DNA from: Spodoptera frugiperda
Taxonomy: Eukaryota; Arthropoda; Insecta; Lepidoptera; Noctuidae
Direction of reading: 5' to 3'
DNA length: 64,000 nt
Assembly: GCF_023101765.2 (NCBI RefSeq)
Contig: NC_064236.1
Span: 21,574,571-21,638,570 of the forward strand
Notes under the pieces: generated by a model
The model's database searches: none
The model's input: the letters and a program-made list of their open reading frames with translations, nothing else
Told to the model about the DNA's origin: nothing
Made by a program: the position numbers and the translations under genes
Shown here: piece by piece, positions 1 through 12,689 of the stretch
How the letters are laid out: the number at the start of each line of letters is the position of its first letter
Position numbering within the stretch: the first letter of the stretch is position 1

Positions 1-3000
1 TTCTTTGCATACATAGGCTAAAATTGCTTTATTCAGGTTTTGCGCACATTGTTAATTACAAAACTTAATTTGCTGTTTTGAACAGATGTGTGGTTTTAAG
101 AATTTAACAACACGTGTGAGACCTTTTTATACATCGTGAAATTATGTATTCCAAAGATCTTATAAAAACAATATTATAGTTCTGATTCAGGTACAACAAT
201 GAATACTTAGCTTCATTTGAGGCTTAATCACAGCCGCCCTTCTTACTTGCTGGTTTACTATACAAAGTTCAACAGTTAGTCAAAAATTATCATTTCTTAC
301 ATAACAATGTCAACGCAATTTCTTATTCTTCAAAATAAAAACCGTTTCTTAAAACGACAATGTTACCGTTATTATCAATATTATACAATTTCACTTAAGT
401 AGAACCGAACAAACTTTACCACGGGTCTAGTGTTGTGCCTAACTGTCAAACCGCTATCACCAATTAGTGAGGTGACATTAATTGTGATGTAAACTTCGGC
501 AGTGGAGGGGGAAACTCTAAGGCACGCGTAAGCCACGCGCCCAAATTTTGGGGCTTTTACCCTACTCAACTCAACCAAATATCATAGAACTACCCCTCCC
601 CTCTTCCACGACAAGATCCAAGACCTAAGAGACGAAGTTTGGTAAAGTTGATAGACCAAGTTATACTGGTACCGTGTATAACTCGAACTTTAATGTAAGA
701 GCACTTATCTGTTATTTCTTTATTGTTGTAATTTTCGGGGGCAGTTGAGTGCTTAATACAGCATACATTTTAGCGTTGAACAAATTTTCGTTGATAGCCA
801 ACTTTGATGGCACGTTAAAGCATAATATGCTTTCAAATTGAAATGGGAAATGACTGAATTCGACTACATGCTCATATGGTCCGTTGAAAGTGTATTAAAT
901 TGCAATATTATGTTCCACGGTAAACGCGCGGCGGGTTCTAATGGCCACGATCGGTGTAATTTCACTGGGCTTACATTGTTGCAATCAAAATCAATGGGGT
1001 GTTAAAATTATAGATTTCAAGCGTACATTCAATGGTTACATGAAACGTAAGCTTTAATGAATTGTTTCGATATTGATCGTGTTCGAACGACTATAGAGCA
1101 CGTTTTCCCTGATATTTCTTCAAAAACCGGGATTTACGCGTTCGTTTCAGTGGTATTTACGATTGTATGAAGTACGGTTTTTCCACAAATCGTTTATTTT
1201 ACCAGAGGGTTAACCCCCTATGGTCTTATTATGTAATAATTTATTAAAAATCCTTATTATCCTTACCCAAGGAGCGGTGACAGCGTCATAGCCGGCAAAG
1301 AAAAATAGCCGGTAGCTTGATTATTCAATGAGGACATAGTCTACGTTTCCTGGCGTATTAAGTCATTAGTTCCACGATAATTCCATGTCCTCGGGCTTTT
1401 GTAAGTAGACGGTCGGTCAAAACGCATTGAAAACGCACTAGAAAACCCAGAAATTGATCATTAAGTATGAAACTACACTAAACTTATGAGTAATAATTGA
1501 ATGCTGAATTACAGGTTATTTTTATGCTGAACGATCAACGGCGTGGCATCGAAACTTGCGCGCATTAAAATTGTAAACCGCGCACAAAGGAGAATACGGT
1601 ACGAAGCACCGAATTGTTATCCTTGGGGTTTAATTATGTCTTTGTGGTAGAAAAAAAGAATATTTCATAGTCCTCGGGGAGGTCCTGAAAGGCGAGGTTA
1701 TGACTTGAAGAACGAACTGAATAAGTTGATAACTTGGTAAACTTACCATTACGGCGACAAAGGTTCATTACTCCCTTGAATATTAAATGCGATTGAAACA
1801 TACGTTGTATATTTGGTTCACTAATAGCTTTTCAAGTCACTTTTTAGTTTTGTAAAGTGGGAATTCTAATGTAAATTGGTTAATTTGGTTACAAAAAATG
1901 TTTTAGACTGGACTATTGATTATAATAATTTACTATTAATGGCTAAATAGTACTGCTAACAAAGAACGTGGCAGAGCAAAGTGGTTTCAACTAACAATAT
2001 ATCTGCTAGTAGTGCTAGTTATAGTTAAAAGTGGGCAAAAAACCGAAGTGAAACAACGCTTGCGTAGTTTTGTTGTATATGAGTGAGATTACCGGAGACC
2101 CAATTACACCCTTCGTTGTCTTCCAAATCTCCTATTTCCCAACAACCTTTAAATCCCAACAGGGCTTAAACGCACTTATAACGTTGGTGTTCGGAGAGTC
2201 CATGGGCGGCGGCGAGTGCTTACCATCAGATCATCATTTACCATAAAAAATATTATGATTACAATTAAACAAAGAAAGAAACAAAAAACATTTATAATTT
2301 CACACGATAAAAACAAATGACATGCACAGAATACAAACGTTTAAACATTATGAAAGATTATATATATAACTACCTACTTGTGGGTGTAGATATATAACAT
2401 AATCATGTCCCAATCCGAATTTTCGTTTAATTTTCGGCCGTAGGTTTTATTGATTTATTAATAAAATAACTTAAAATAACGTTTTATTTTTAATTTCAAA
2501 TCAAAACCTATTTATTTATCTTCATTTCATTCGTCCATATTTGTTCACAAAGGTTCGCAATAAATGGAATTGTATATTATAAATTTGCGAAGTTTCGGAC
2601 GTAACTTTCTTTTTTCGTTGAATTAGAGTAGACCTCCTATTCAGCGTAATACAAGACAGGGCCTCGCGCTGGTAATCTACTAGCCATTTAAAGTGACTCG
2701 CGGATGAACAAGCAACAAATTAATCATCAGCAATTGAACTTAATTAATGAAATAAACATAATATAACGAAATAAAAAAGAAACAAACATTTGCTTACATA
2801 AATAAAACAATAAAAGTATATTACGTTGTAATAAGAACTCCAAATAGCTCAATTTGATTACTTATTGCTTCTGAGATCGTATCACGTCAAGTACGGCATC
2901 TATTACTTGCCGATTGCTATTTAATGTGTTGAAAATAAATAAGCTTAAACATACTTTTAGAGGAATTATAGTTTTTAGGAAAAATATTCTACAAAATAAC

Positions 3001-3204
3001 AGTTTATTTAACAGAAAATCTTTTTGGCATTTAGCACCATAACACAAAGCTATTTGTTGAGGTTTTAAAAACCAAAATTTCGCATTCGTACTTACGACTC
3101 AACAATAAACCCTCAACATGCTGAAATTTTCGACTTATTGAGTACAATTAAATAAGTTTGATAAGTAGATAAGAAGTATTTTTTACTATTAAAGTTATTA
3201 TCAA
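1..3204. other. AT-rich non-coding stretch, nothing recognised
   Basis: I read both strands and found no domain, tRNA-like box, terminal repeat or tandem array that I can support. The open frames here are short (about 60 residues), lack recognisable motifs and are what is expected by chance. It could be intergenic or part of a large intron. Confidence 0.5.
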
Positions 3205-3535
3205 CTAGCATCCGCCCGCGACTCCGTCCGCGCGGATATCGATCTTCGCGTGGAAGTTTTATTTCTCCATTTTGAGTAACTCTGACAATGACATCTTATA
3301 AATATCTATTGGACCCAAATACGGCGAGGCCCATAATAATTAAGGAGATCCCTCTATTGAGCTTGCGTTCTGTAGAATAAAACTGAAAAATAAAGATTTT
3401 TTTTCTACGTATTTTTCCAGGATAAAAAGTATACCAAGTTTGGTATCGATCCAGTAACACCCCCTGCTATTTATTCTTTCAATATTTTCAATGTACAGAA
3501 TTGACCCTTCTACAGATTTATTATATATATATAGA
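3205..3535 (-). mobile_element. Short non-autonomous Helitron, apparently full length
   Basis: Read on the minus strand, the element starts with TC (complement of 3534-3535), followed by a TA-rich run, and ends in CTAG (3205-3208) just after a GC-rich stretch. It is flanked by A on its 5' side (3536 complement) and T on its 3' side (3204 complement), the A|TC...CTAG|T arrangement of Helitron insertions. The body is shared with 30583-30830, and its 3' part with 40070-40130, so it is a dispersed family. It encodes nothing and would depend on a Rep/helicase supplied elsewhere. Confidence 0.7.
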
Positions 3536-4180
3536 TACTCAATATTGTACTCCATCAAACTAAGACTTATCAAGGATAAAAATGTATATATGTATACAAT
3601 TTTCTAACCGAAAATGCGAACGGAAGGAGTTAAAAAAAATCCGAAATCCGTAGACCGAAATAAAATAGAGACGAGGGTCCGAAAAAATTTTACAACCGAA
3701 AAGTTGCGAAAACAAAACAAAAGTAAGTGGAAGGTTGGTTGTAATATGTGTCCAATCTTCAAAGTAGGGTTGTTGCGCACCTAGACACATTTACACAAGT
3801 ATAATAATAAAAAATAATAACAGCCTCGACAACCACCTAGGATGCTGGCGTTGGGCGGGCGAATCAAGGGTCAGTCCTCGAAACGGCACGTATTGTAAGG
3901 AGGCTTCTGTCTCTGAAGCCCTAACCACCGGTAGCTTGGAGTCTTGGACCATACTCCCGCTACTGGTTGACTCCTATTTTTTTTATTCGATATAAACTAA
4001 TGCTTGACTACAATCCCACCTGATGGTAAGTAGTGATGTAATCGTTGATGGTGAGGCGCACTAGTTTATTAAGAGCCTATTCACTCTAGACTTGAGGACA
4101 CCCACATTGTAATCAGATGGAAAAACCGCAGCAGGCAGATTGTTCCAGTCTCTCGGTGTAAAATAAAATATTTACCTTAT
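3536..4180. repeat. Probable decayed LINE 3' region
   Basis: The stretch from about 3820 to 4180 is more GC-rich than its surroundings. It contains phrases such as ccacctgatggtaagtagtg and ttgaggacacccacattg, which I recognise as common in dispersed moth LINE-derived repeats. No open frame is preserved. The first 280 bases hold nothing that I recognise. Confidence 0.4.
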
Positions 4181-4269
4181 TTTATAAGTAATATTTAAAA
4201 AAAAATATTTTAGAGAATTTTAAATAAATATATGTCAAAACAATAATAAAGTAGGTATATAAAGTATAT

Positions 4270-4680
4270 ATGTATGATGATACAGCCAAAATAATGTGGG
4301 AGATTCCAGTTCAGACAGATGTCACAGTTACGCACCATAGACCAGATATTATATACATAAATAAAATAGATAACAAAACATACTTAATAGACATAACAAT
4401 ACCATCAGATTACAATATAGGAGCCAAAGAAACAAAAAAAGTAAATAAACCGTTAATAAACAACACACACAAGTCATAGGAGCGTCCGGAATGCGTCACA
4501 TCATGCATAAACAGGCAGCTATACGTACAACCACCATCCTCAGCAAAGTTTTGGGGAACACGGTCTACGTAGTCAGGGAAAGCGATCCTCTTCATTTGGG
4601 GGTCTCAGGGCGGGAGGATTGTGAAATACCGACTCTCACGAGTCGAGATATAAGGCATTACACCACAGTATACCTAAGTA
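4270..4680 (+). pseudogene. Fragment of an R2/R4-type LINE, restriction-like endonuclease domain
   Basis: A 69-codon frame from 4270 carries a motif around HRPDIIYINK...YLIDITIPSD followed by a lysine-rich stretch. The spacing of the PD, D and K residues resembles the C-terminal restriction-like endonuclease of R2/R4/Dong-type non-LTR retrotransposons, where it nicks the target DNA. The frame breaks at about 4477. The next frame (4491-4712) may preserve the degenerate C-terminus but has no clear motif. There is no RT domain upstream, so this is a truncated, dead copy. A domesticated single-domain gene is less likely given the frame break. Confidence 0.5.
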
Positions 4681-4712
4681 TATATACACACCTAAGTATA
4701 AATAAATATTAA

Positions 4713-6422
4713 AATTGTTTTATTTAAATGAAATTTGAAACTGAAGGATTTTTCAATATGTAATGTATGCAAATTATCTCTTTTTCTTATATCTACCTAT
4801 ATACTTCCAGAATGGATATTTTATTATTATGCAAGTTTCTGATACTGACATAGTAACAAGATACCTAAATAATAATTATGAATATATTTGGTCCATTTTC
4901 ATAGGAAATATAAAAATAATTGACTAAAGCAAGTTTAAAAATAAGTGGTTGTGGCCAGGACTACACAGAACCCTACGGTTCTTGGATTCGATCCTCGAAA
5001 AGTATTATTGGATATTTCGATTTTCCTTGTTGTACACAACCATCATATGACTTTAATCACGCACTTTAATTCCACGGGCTCGTAACTTTACTGGCAAAAA
5101 CTACGTTTTAGGTTTAACACGTGCAAACCTTTCGACACAAAATACGTGGACAAATCAACAAATCGCAATTGACTTTCAATGTTTTGCATGAAAAATAATT
5201 ACAGTGCAGGCCCGCGGCAGCCCTGCTCATCGCTATAAAGTTGCCCCGCTGCCGCGCACCCGTTGCCCTGTGATTTCTTCTTGATATTTTATTTAGGAGA
5301 TTAAGACTCTTTCTGTTGGTCGTTAGGCGGTTCCCTCCATTATGCCAGTTTATGATCCCATTCCGAACTGGCAGAGAGCACACTGCTGACGCATGCTTTG
5401 TTTCTTTTCCCTAACAAATTAGGAGGTAAAGTTTTGCTTGTAAATTGCAATGATATGCGAGTGTTTTGCCGGTAGCTACGCCAGGGAGAGAATTTCGTGA
5501 ACTTGTGTGTAAGTGGTAGTAAAAAAGCGGACATTTTGAGAGTTTAGTGGTCTTAGCTACTTTACTTACTTACACAATAATGTGTATAAGCTGTGCAAAC
5601 AGTGAATAGCCAAGTTTCTTGTTTTATTCATGCAGCGTTTGGTTTGGAATAAAGGTAGGCTCCGTCCTTGAGATCTCCATAGATGTCGTTGCGAATTCAT
5701 CTTTCAACGCGTCTTTTTTATTGTGACCTCGCCGTAAGTGCGCAGTCAAACGTATTTTAAATTGAATACCCGAGCTCTAGTGTCCATAAACTGCAGAAAG
5801 AAACAGAAGAGCATTTGGGGATAGTTCATGAAATATGAATCATAAATGTTTAATCAAATCAAGAACACTCTGCCTTAAACTTGTGTGGTATCATGCAGCT
5901 TTCGTATCCTAAGAAATGTATACAGTTTCAAGTGCACAAATAAATATATGGATGGGGTTCTTACACTTATTGCACTTTTACCTAATCCACTTATGGCTGC
6001 ATACAAGTACTGTTATTTAAATTTTAAAGTGACATGTATGTTTTATGTGAGATATTGCGCCGTGTAGTAGCCAGTGACAAATAACCCGCGCACGTGGCCG
6101 GTCGCGCCGCGTTATAATGCTACGTGGCCAAGTTAACAGAGAAAGGCCAATTTGAGTTATCGTCAAGCTTAATATTTCTGTGCGATCGAATTGGGTCTTT
6201 GATTCGCCATTGAAGTCAGCAGACACGGTATTACTGTTTTTTCTTTATGATCAGCAATAGAATGCTACATTAGGCATGCCTGCCTAAACTATATTTTTTT
6301 GGTGAGGCAAAGCTCTATAGAGTTTCTGGGATTGTCATTTTTATTATGTTGAAAACAGAGTTTTAAGTATTTGTATTAAGGTTTATTTTTAATATGCTCT
6401 GTTTTTGTGATTTTTTTAACGT
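4713..6422. other. Non-coding stretch, nothing recognised
   Basis: This is AT-rich sequence with scattered short frames. The overlapping minus-strand frames at 5114-5534 have no hydrophobic core, domain motif or repeat signature that would support a gene. Confidence 0.45.
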
Positions 6423-6684
6423 TGCTCCACACTAGGATTAAAATGGCTTGAAGTTGCTTGGTGTGAAAGTGGTGTGAAATTATACATGGAGCTGACCAGC
6501 TCCGATCGCGTGCTCTTTCTTGCTCACGCAGCCTGTCGGCTCCGGGCGCATCCGCTTCCAGTCTGTCTATGTTAATTAATTGGCGACTCCGATGCGACCG
6601 CCTCCAAGCGTATACGATCAGGTCTGTGTGAAAAGAAAAATGCGCGCCGATCCTCTCCGAGCCGGTCTGTGTGAAGGGACTCTA
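6423..6684 (-). mobile_element. Possible GC-rich MITE-like element
   Basis: A compositionally distinct GC-rich block lies in AT-rich DNA. Its outer edges carry related phrases (ccacactagg at the left, gtgtgaagggactc at the right) and there are internal CTCCGA/TCGGAG inverted words. No target duplication is visible and the terminal repeats are poor, so the element call is tentative. Confidence 0.3.
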
Positions 6685-7300
6685 AATCTCCATATTTCCA
6701 ACCTCATGTATAAGTAGAATATATTAAGAAATTAAACCTAAAGACTTTACAAGCCAGCTCAGGTACATTCGCGTTCACAATATTAATATAATTTTAACGG
6801 AAATTCTTCCCTAACTTGTACCACAAATACACTTACTTCAGTTTATAAAGACAGCGAACTAAGTAAATCCCTCTTACGTGAACGAAATTCGCTTTGATTT
6901 TCAATATGTATAACCGAGAGATTACCGTCTCTTACTTGTCTCGCCGAGTATTTTCCGAGAATTTTGAAGTAGACAATAAGGGAACCGAACGAGACCTGTC
7001 GGATGCGGTACGTATACGTGTTGCAGTGTAAATATTATTTATTGTAGGTACTGAACATTTTCATTGTGACACGAGAATGTGGTCAGAACCATGGTGGTAT
7101 CGATTTGAAATGAAAGACTCGTTTTTATATTTCGAGACTGTTTCATAAGCGCCTCGTTTTGCCGCGTTTAGTATGAAACATATGTACCGTACATTAAATT
7201 ACTCTCGTTTTATCATCACAAGTGAACCAATGAAGATGAAACGGAAAGGTCACAATGGGCAAATAGTATGGAAAAAAACCCACAGCGGGCAGAAATGAAA
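6685..7300. other. Non-coding stretch, nothing recognised
   Basis: AT-rich sequence with no repeats or coding motifs that I can support. Confidence 0.4.
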
Positions 7301-7916
7301 TTGTCAGGATGTAATAATAAAAATTATTTATTTCCTATTTTTTTTACAATTTAACATGTATAACATAACTGACATCTTTAACAGTTCGTTTTTTAATAAA
7401 GTATTGAGTATTGAGTATTGAACCTGTGTTACAGATCACCAGGCCCGGGTGACCCCCGGAGACGTTGAACTGCGTATTATAACATCACATATAGTATTAA
7501 ATACTAAATTACAAAAAAATATATTCTGGAAATCTTGCAAAAAATTAAGCTTAAGTTAAACCTAGAAATAACAAGTAAAGTAAACTAAAAATAAAACATG
7601 AAGGATAGACAAACATTTTGAGAGAGTGAGTAAGTATAAATAAAAATAAAATAAAATGAGTTTTGTGTAAACTGTATGTTTGTAATATTGTAATGTGAGC
7701 GAGTGAGTGTGTATATATGTTATACATATCTTATCAAAGATGTCTCAGCGCTCAGTCGTCTCATAGTTCAGTTTATTTAGCCAGGCGCTGATCTTTTCTT
7801 TCTGTTTACTTTTGGTGAGTGAATGAATACATAATTAGTTCTTTATTTATTTTATTATAATATAGGTGTGGGCCTAAAAAGGTAAAGAAATTTTGGGTGA
7901 AGCTAAACTGTTTTCT

Positions 7917-8530
7917 TTATATTGGACAGATGGTTGTAAATCTTCTTTTGTTATTGGAAACTGCAGCATTTAATGATAGTTGGGAGTGCATTTTTAGAAC
8001 GATGTACAGTATGAAAAGTTGGTAAACTGTCAGAACATCGAATTGCTGGTAGAGATCATAAGATGGGTGACTGAAGGGTAGAAATAAACTTACTTTGAGA
8101 ATAACCCTATGGGCCCGTTCTAACTTAAGTAAGTGAGATTTGGCTGCACCGCCCCATGACGTTATGCTGTAGGTAAAAACAGATTGACATAAGGCATAAT
8201 ATACGGTTTTAATTATTTTGATATTTGCTACATGGCGAAGATTTGACATTAATTTGCGCGTTCTTTTGGTTAGTGCTTCAACGTGTAGCTGAAAATCGAG
8301 TTTGTTATCGGTAACAACTCCCAAGTATTTAATGCTGCTTGTTTTTTTTTAGTACAGTGCAGTGGCATGTACCTGTGGTAGATACTCGTATGTTGCAAAT
8401 GTGTACTGTTAAAAAATGCAGGTTATTGTGGTCAAATGATCTTTTGCTATAGGTCATGTACATAGTCTTATTAACATTTACCGTGTGTAGGTCTTTACTG
8501 AGCCACCGGGTTACCTCGTCTAGCCGCTTT
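7917..8530 (-). pseudogene. LINE reverse transcriptase, C-terminal segment
   Basis: The frame at 7917-8324 reads GVVTDNKLDFQLHVEAL and TYSITSWGGAAKSHL, which match the post-catalytic part of LINE RTs (fixed L...L..H...L spacing and a Y...WG motif). Minus-strand sequence at about 8370-8530 continues upstream in another frame with RWLSKDLHTVNVNKTMYM, the segment that normally follows the FADD box. The frameshift near 8330 follows an 8-9 base T run. Confidence 0.65.
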
Positions 8531-8693
8531 TGATATTAAAACGCAGTTTGTAAAACTTTCGAATATCGACTGACTTTAATGCACAGATAATTAATACAGT
8601 ACAGACAAACAAATTACTTATACAAATTCGGGGTGGCGCTAGTGTACATACATTATTATTTTGTTACTAAACAGATTAGTAGTTAGTTAGATA

Positions 8694-9150
8694 TTAAACT
8701 GGTACAAATAACATTTGAGCCCAACTAAACGCTTCTTCCCAGGTGTCACTCTGAAATAGTAGGGCAGTATCATCGGCAAAGGATATGATTTTCCCATTTA
8801 CTAATTCAGTTTGACATAGGTCATTTATATAGACGAGAAATAGTGACGGACCAAGGATACTACCCTGAGGGACGCCACACTCAATTGGTAAAAAAAAATC
8901 TGCTACCTGATTTACTGCATCAGATGTAGACCTTTTAGCACGAAAACCAAAATGAAACTGATATAACAAATTATTTTTTCAGAAATGTTACAAGTCTATT
9001 ATTCATCAGCCTTTCAATAATTTTGGACATGGTTGGTAGAATAGATATAGGTCTATAGTTGTTGACACAGCATTGACAGCATCTATCCCCGTTCTTAAAA
9101 ACTGGAGTAACTCTAGTAGTCCAGTCAATTTAGTAACTTCACCTCGGAAT
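8694..9150 (-). pseudogene. LINE reverse transcriptase, catalytic core fragment
   Basis: The frame at 8694-8969 contains FHFGFRAKRSTSDAVNQ, then GVPQGSILGPSLFLVYINDL, then FADDTALLF, the catalytic aspartate pair of reverse transcriptase. The segment holding the first catalytic aspartate, between the ST.DAV motif and GVPQG, is deleted: only a few residues separate them where roughly 80 are usual. The minus strand at about 9000-9150 continues with RVTPVFKNGD and PISILPTMSKIIERL in a shifted frame. Confidence 0.75.
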
Positions 9151-9154
9151 TCGA

Positions 9155-9906
9155 GATACCCAGCTGTAATAATTATTATATATACTTGTATACGAGTATT
9201 GACCCCCTTAAACTTGTCTCAAAACCTACATATGGTAGGGTGTAAGCAACTCTTAAAATTCAGGGTCAAAGGTCCCAAAAATCGGTTTTTTGGAAATATC
9301 TCATTTCCTATGGGTTTTTGGTATTTTTATTCATTATCAATATAGTAGGATACAAAATTGTCTACAACTTTTGTCTCAATTTTTTTTATACGGTGAATCA
9401 ATTTCGGGATAGAGAGCGGGGAGCGCGCGGCCACCGGTGCCTCCGGCCGTTGAGACCGCCATATATAGTTGATAAACTCTCGATAAATCAATGATTACAA
9501 CTATTTGTCAATTTTTATTAACTATTATATTATATTTTTTTCCTGACGTATCCACTTTTTATTCAGTATAAATTTATTTAACAACACTTGCCTGCCCATA
9601 TTATTGCAGAATTGTTAATGAAAATATAGGAGTTATGTTTTAATTTTAACCTAATTAATATTAATAACTTCTTACATGATAAAAAAATGCAACGTAATCA
9701 GATTTTTTTTGTCTGTCTGTCTATATGTACGTTATAGAAACAAAAACCACTCAACAGATTTCAACGAAACTTGGTAGAATTGTTCTTCATACTCCTACAC
9801 TGAGGTCAGCCTGGAAACTAGGATTATTTTGTTTACACTTTTCTACTAGAGTTTTACCTATTGTAACAAAAAATGAGTTTATTTCGTTAACAGATTTAAT
9901 AGGGTC
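9155..9906. repeat. Foreign insertion inside the LINE, with a Helitron-like fragment
   Basis: LINE homology stops at about 9155 and resumes at about 9907. The block holds a GC-rich patch at 9410-9460. At about 9705-9790 the sequence gtctgtctgtctatatg is followed by a phrase ending in acgaaacttgg, typical of the internal part of moth Helitrons. The 90- and 61-residue plus-strand frames here show no recognisable motif. Confidence 0.4.
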
Positions 9907-10272
9907 TTAAGAAGAGATAGTTAATCTCATCTGAGTGAGTGAGTTGTTCATTATTTTTTTAGTATATGTTATTTCTTTGATAACTTCCCATAGCGTTTTA
10001 TTATGTTTACCTTGATTTATGGTGTCTTTTTCATATGTGTTTTTTACTTTCTTTAGAATATTATTACAGAAGGTTCTACATCTTTTATATCTTCGTTTTT
10101 TGTAGAGATTATTGCGGTTTCTCATACACCTAAGAAGACCAGGAGTAATCCATGGCTTCAAGATATGTTTACGCCTAGTGGTGACAACTGACCTGGTATT
10201 TTGATCAACTGCGTGGTTGAGAGTGGATATCAAGTAGTCTGTGGCTTGGTTGACATCAGACATCTCATACAT
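9907..10272 (-). pseudogene. LINE linker between endonuclease and RT domains
   Basis: The 121-residue minus frame includes KPWITPGLLRCMRNRNNLYK, then lysine/arginine-rich helical sequence and LWEVIKEIT. The pattern PWIT..L......R..LYKK...K...KNTY...LW..I is characteristic of the segment joining the AP endonuclease to the RT in Jockey/CR1-type LINEs. It therefore links the endonuclease and RT pieces on either side to one element. Confidence 0.65.
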
Positions 10273-10299
10273 TGGGGAGAGGTCGATACTTTTGATAGT

Positions 10300-10780
10300 G
10301 TTATCCAGACCATCTATATTTATTCGCTTGTGTTGGTGTTTCGGTTGCCTATTGTTTATTCTAGTTTTTATAAAAAGTATTACACGCTCATGATCTGTTA
10401 TAGATTAATGTGGAATATAGCAATGAGCGGTTTGTTTGGTTTTTAGAAGTATATGGTCCAAACAAGCACGGCCATGTGTAGGAATATTATGCCCCGGTAA
10501 TAACCCAAGGGAACTAATGAGGTTGCGATAGATAAGTGATCTATGATCTCGATTGTCTGCAGCAATATCTATATTGATATCACCAATTATAACTATATTT
10601 TTAAATGCTGAATACTGACGTCAGCAATCATCAAGGGAATTTAAGAAGTTGTCTATATTTTTGTAGATCGGTGGTCGGTAGATGCCGAAAACAATAGTGT
10701 CTGCATTTATTTAAAAAAATATGCAGTTAGTATCTAGGAAATCTGGCTCAGTACACGTTGCGCCAATCCCATGCCTATAG
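10300..10780 (-). pseudogene. LINE apurinic endonuclease fragment
   Basis: Minus-strand translation, with stops, gives a stretch reading YRPP..KNIDNFLNSLDD followed by NIVIIGDINIDI and HGRACLDH. The GD.N motif and a preceding YRPP are hallmarks of the exonuclease/endonuclease/phosphatase fold that nicks target DNA in this LINE group. In-frame stops show that it is inactive. Confidence 0.6.
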
Positions 10781-10870
10781 TAAATAACTACTCCTTCGTT
10801 CTGCGTCTTATGCTTGTTGGTACTAAAATAATTATATCCATTCATAGTTTAGACTGTATGCAGGATTTTT

Positions 10871-11130
10871 TATTTTTGTGTGGGGAAAATCATTCAATGA
10901 CTTCTCTCGCCTTGGGCGAAGCGGGAGGGAGTGTCAGACTCTTACTGACTAAAAACCACCCCGTTCCTACTCCTGCTTTTCGAACCGGAGCCCCGGTAAA
11001 CCCGCTAGATAGTCCGCAGCTCCGGATCAGGCATCAGCCCTACTGGGCCCCATCTGTGGTGATCTGATGGCTCGGGTCTGGATTTGGTCAGGCGGCGAGC
11101 TAACCCTACTCGCCGTCCGCAGACCCGTGC
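10871..11130 (+). repeat. Dispersed short repeat E, copy 1
   Basis: A block containing cgccttgggcgaagcgg, ctaaaaaccaccccgttcct and cggtaaacccgctag. The same phrases recur at 36088-36172, 43237-43380, 43590-43715 and 43800-43965, and reversed at 47826-47935, so this is a short interspersed family. It is about 100-260 bp, has no ORF and often starts after a T-rich stretch. I cannot assign a class; SINE or MITE are both possible. Confidence 0.65.
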
Positions 11131-12114
11131 GGGTTACGGTGGCCTGTTTGGAGTATTTAACTCCATCTCGTAGCAATTATCGATATCGCAAGACCCTGAT
11201 TGGGCTACCGATATAGAGTTGAGGTCGTTGTTTATGTTAGCAACGAATTCAGTCATAATATAATTAAAGGGAATTGGTAATATAGTGCACTTAAGTAAAA
11301 GCTTACAATCCTTTTGGATATAACTTATATACATATATTATATTATGTATGTAGAATGGGGATCGCAACACCATGATTAAAAGTTCAACTTCACTTATTT
11401 TGAATATTTATATATTACCGTACTCAAACTTAGATAAAATACAGACTGATAACTTGAAACTAAATAAACTCAATATATACGTCCATACGTCTTTTGAAAC
11501 TTAATAAACTGAAAAATATACGTCTTTACGTCTTTCGCTCTTTTGTTTTACAACCGCCCTCTCCCTTCTGTCTCTTTCCCTCTCACCTTCTCCCTCACTC
11601 CATGACGCACATTCCTTGTCACGCTTTAACATTAATCCTACATGTATATATGTTTGCAAACAACCAAAGAGCAGATAATCTTTGATTTGATATATGAGTA
11701 AAATGTGTCTAGATTATCATCATGGTAAGGGTCGCTTTCTAATGTGGAATGTACCGGGATTACGGAGAAAAATAAACTTACTTATACAAAATGATTTGTT
11801 CGGCGTGATCAATATCCTTAACATAATTCGCATAGAGCCAAAAATTGGCATAGACCTTAAGTACATTATTATAAACAAAATGTTAAAAATCCCTATCGAT
11901 CTCACTTTTGGTAAAAAAAATATTCAAGGTCAAAGGGTCAAATTTAAGGCTTTTTCCATTTCTCTCGAAAACGGTAAGTTTTATCGTACAAATGTTCAAC
12001 AGAGTTGTAAATCATACAATTTTCTACAAAAATGGTTCATCACTTTTAGTCTTACGACTTTTCATTAGTGAGATATCACGGTTTTAATTAAATAAATCAC
12101 GGTTTACATTATAC
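11131..12114. other. No supported gene; unassigned 124-codon frame
   Basis: The longest frame (11694-12068, +) encodes 124 residues rich in I, K, N and F, with no recognisable domain. A phrase resembling gggtcaaagg occurs both here (about 11930) and at 9265, which suggests shared repeat DNA rather than a host exon. Confidence 0.35.
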
Positions 12115-12480
12115 TCGCTACTCCCGCGCGATTTTACCTGCTGTACTCAATAACTACTAAATACTACTATTGATTGTAGTCAATAAATGGACTATTTAAC
12201 ACAAAAATAATAATTCGATTTAGATCAATAGTTCTTGAGGTTAGCGTGTTCAAACAAACTCTTCAGCTTTTATTAGTATTACTCCTGCACAGTTTCACCT
12301 GCTATTCGACTCCTATTAATTGTAGCGATATGTTTTATAGCGTATAGCCTTTCTCGATAAATAGACTATTCAACACAAAAATAATAATTTCGTACGGACG
12401 GACTAGTTCTAGAGATTAGTGCGTTCAAACAAACTCTTCAGCTTAAAATAATAGTCATACTCCCGCTCAGTCTCATACGT
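12115..12480 (-). mobile_element. Two degenerate Helitron fragments in tandem
   Basis: Two successive blocks (about 12180-12275 and 12355-12460) share actatt.aacacaaaaataat, a diverged middle and caaacaaactcttcagctt. The last phrase is the reverse complement of the start of the Helitron at 14587. Neither block keeps intact TC and CTAG ends, so both are decayed copies or one locally duplicated copy. Confidence 0.55.
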
Positions 12481-12689
12481 CGCGTAATATTTTATAGCTT
12501 AAAAAAAACATTCACACTACTTTAAACGTAAAGCAAACTCATACTAAGGCTACGGCTACATAATGCATGGCAACTAAGCCCTAGCTGGAACGGACTTCAC
12601 ACGATATGTCTAGAATTAATGTCGAGTTCAGACATTACGTTATCAAAGCGTGTACGGATTCCCACGGATACTATTCTAATATTAAGACT

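Larger units (their letters stand above)
7310..10870 (-). mobile_element. Decayed minus-strand CR1/Jockey-like LINE, interrupted
   Basis: Pieces of one non-LTR retrotransposon occur in the right order on the minus strand. Endonuclease-like sequence lies at about 10300-10780, a linker ORF at 9907-10272, RT core at 8694-9150, and the RT C-terminal part and tail at 7917-8530. The 3' end is probably near 7310, where the minus strand finishes in an A/T-rich tail. At least two foreign insertions (about 8535-8700 and 9155-9906) and several frameshifts separate the pieces, so the copy is dead. Assignment to the CR1/Jockey group rests on motif style only. Confidence 0.65.

Noticed and set aside
381..578. 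65-codon minus frame near the window start
   Set aside because: No domain, signal or partner exon; its length is expected by chance.
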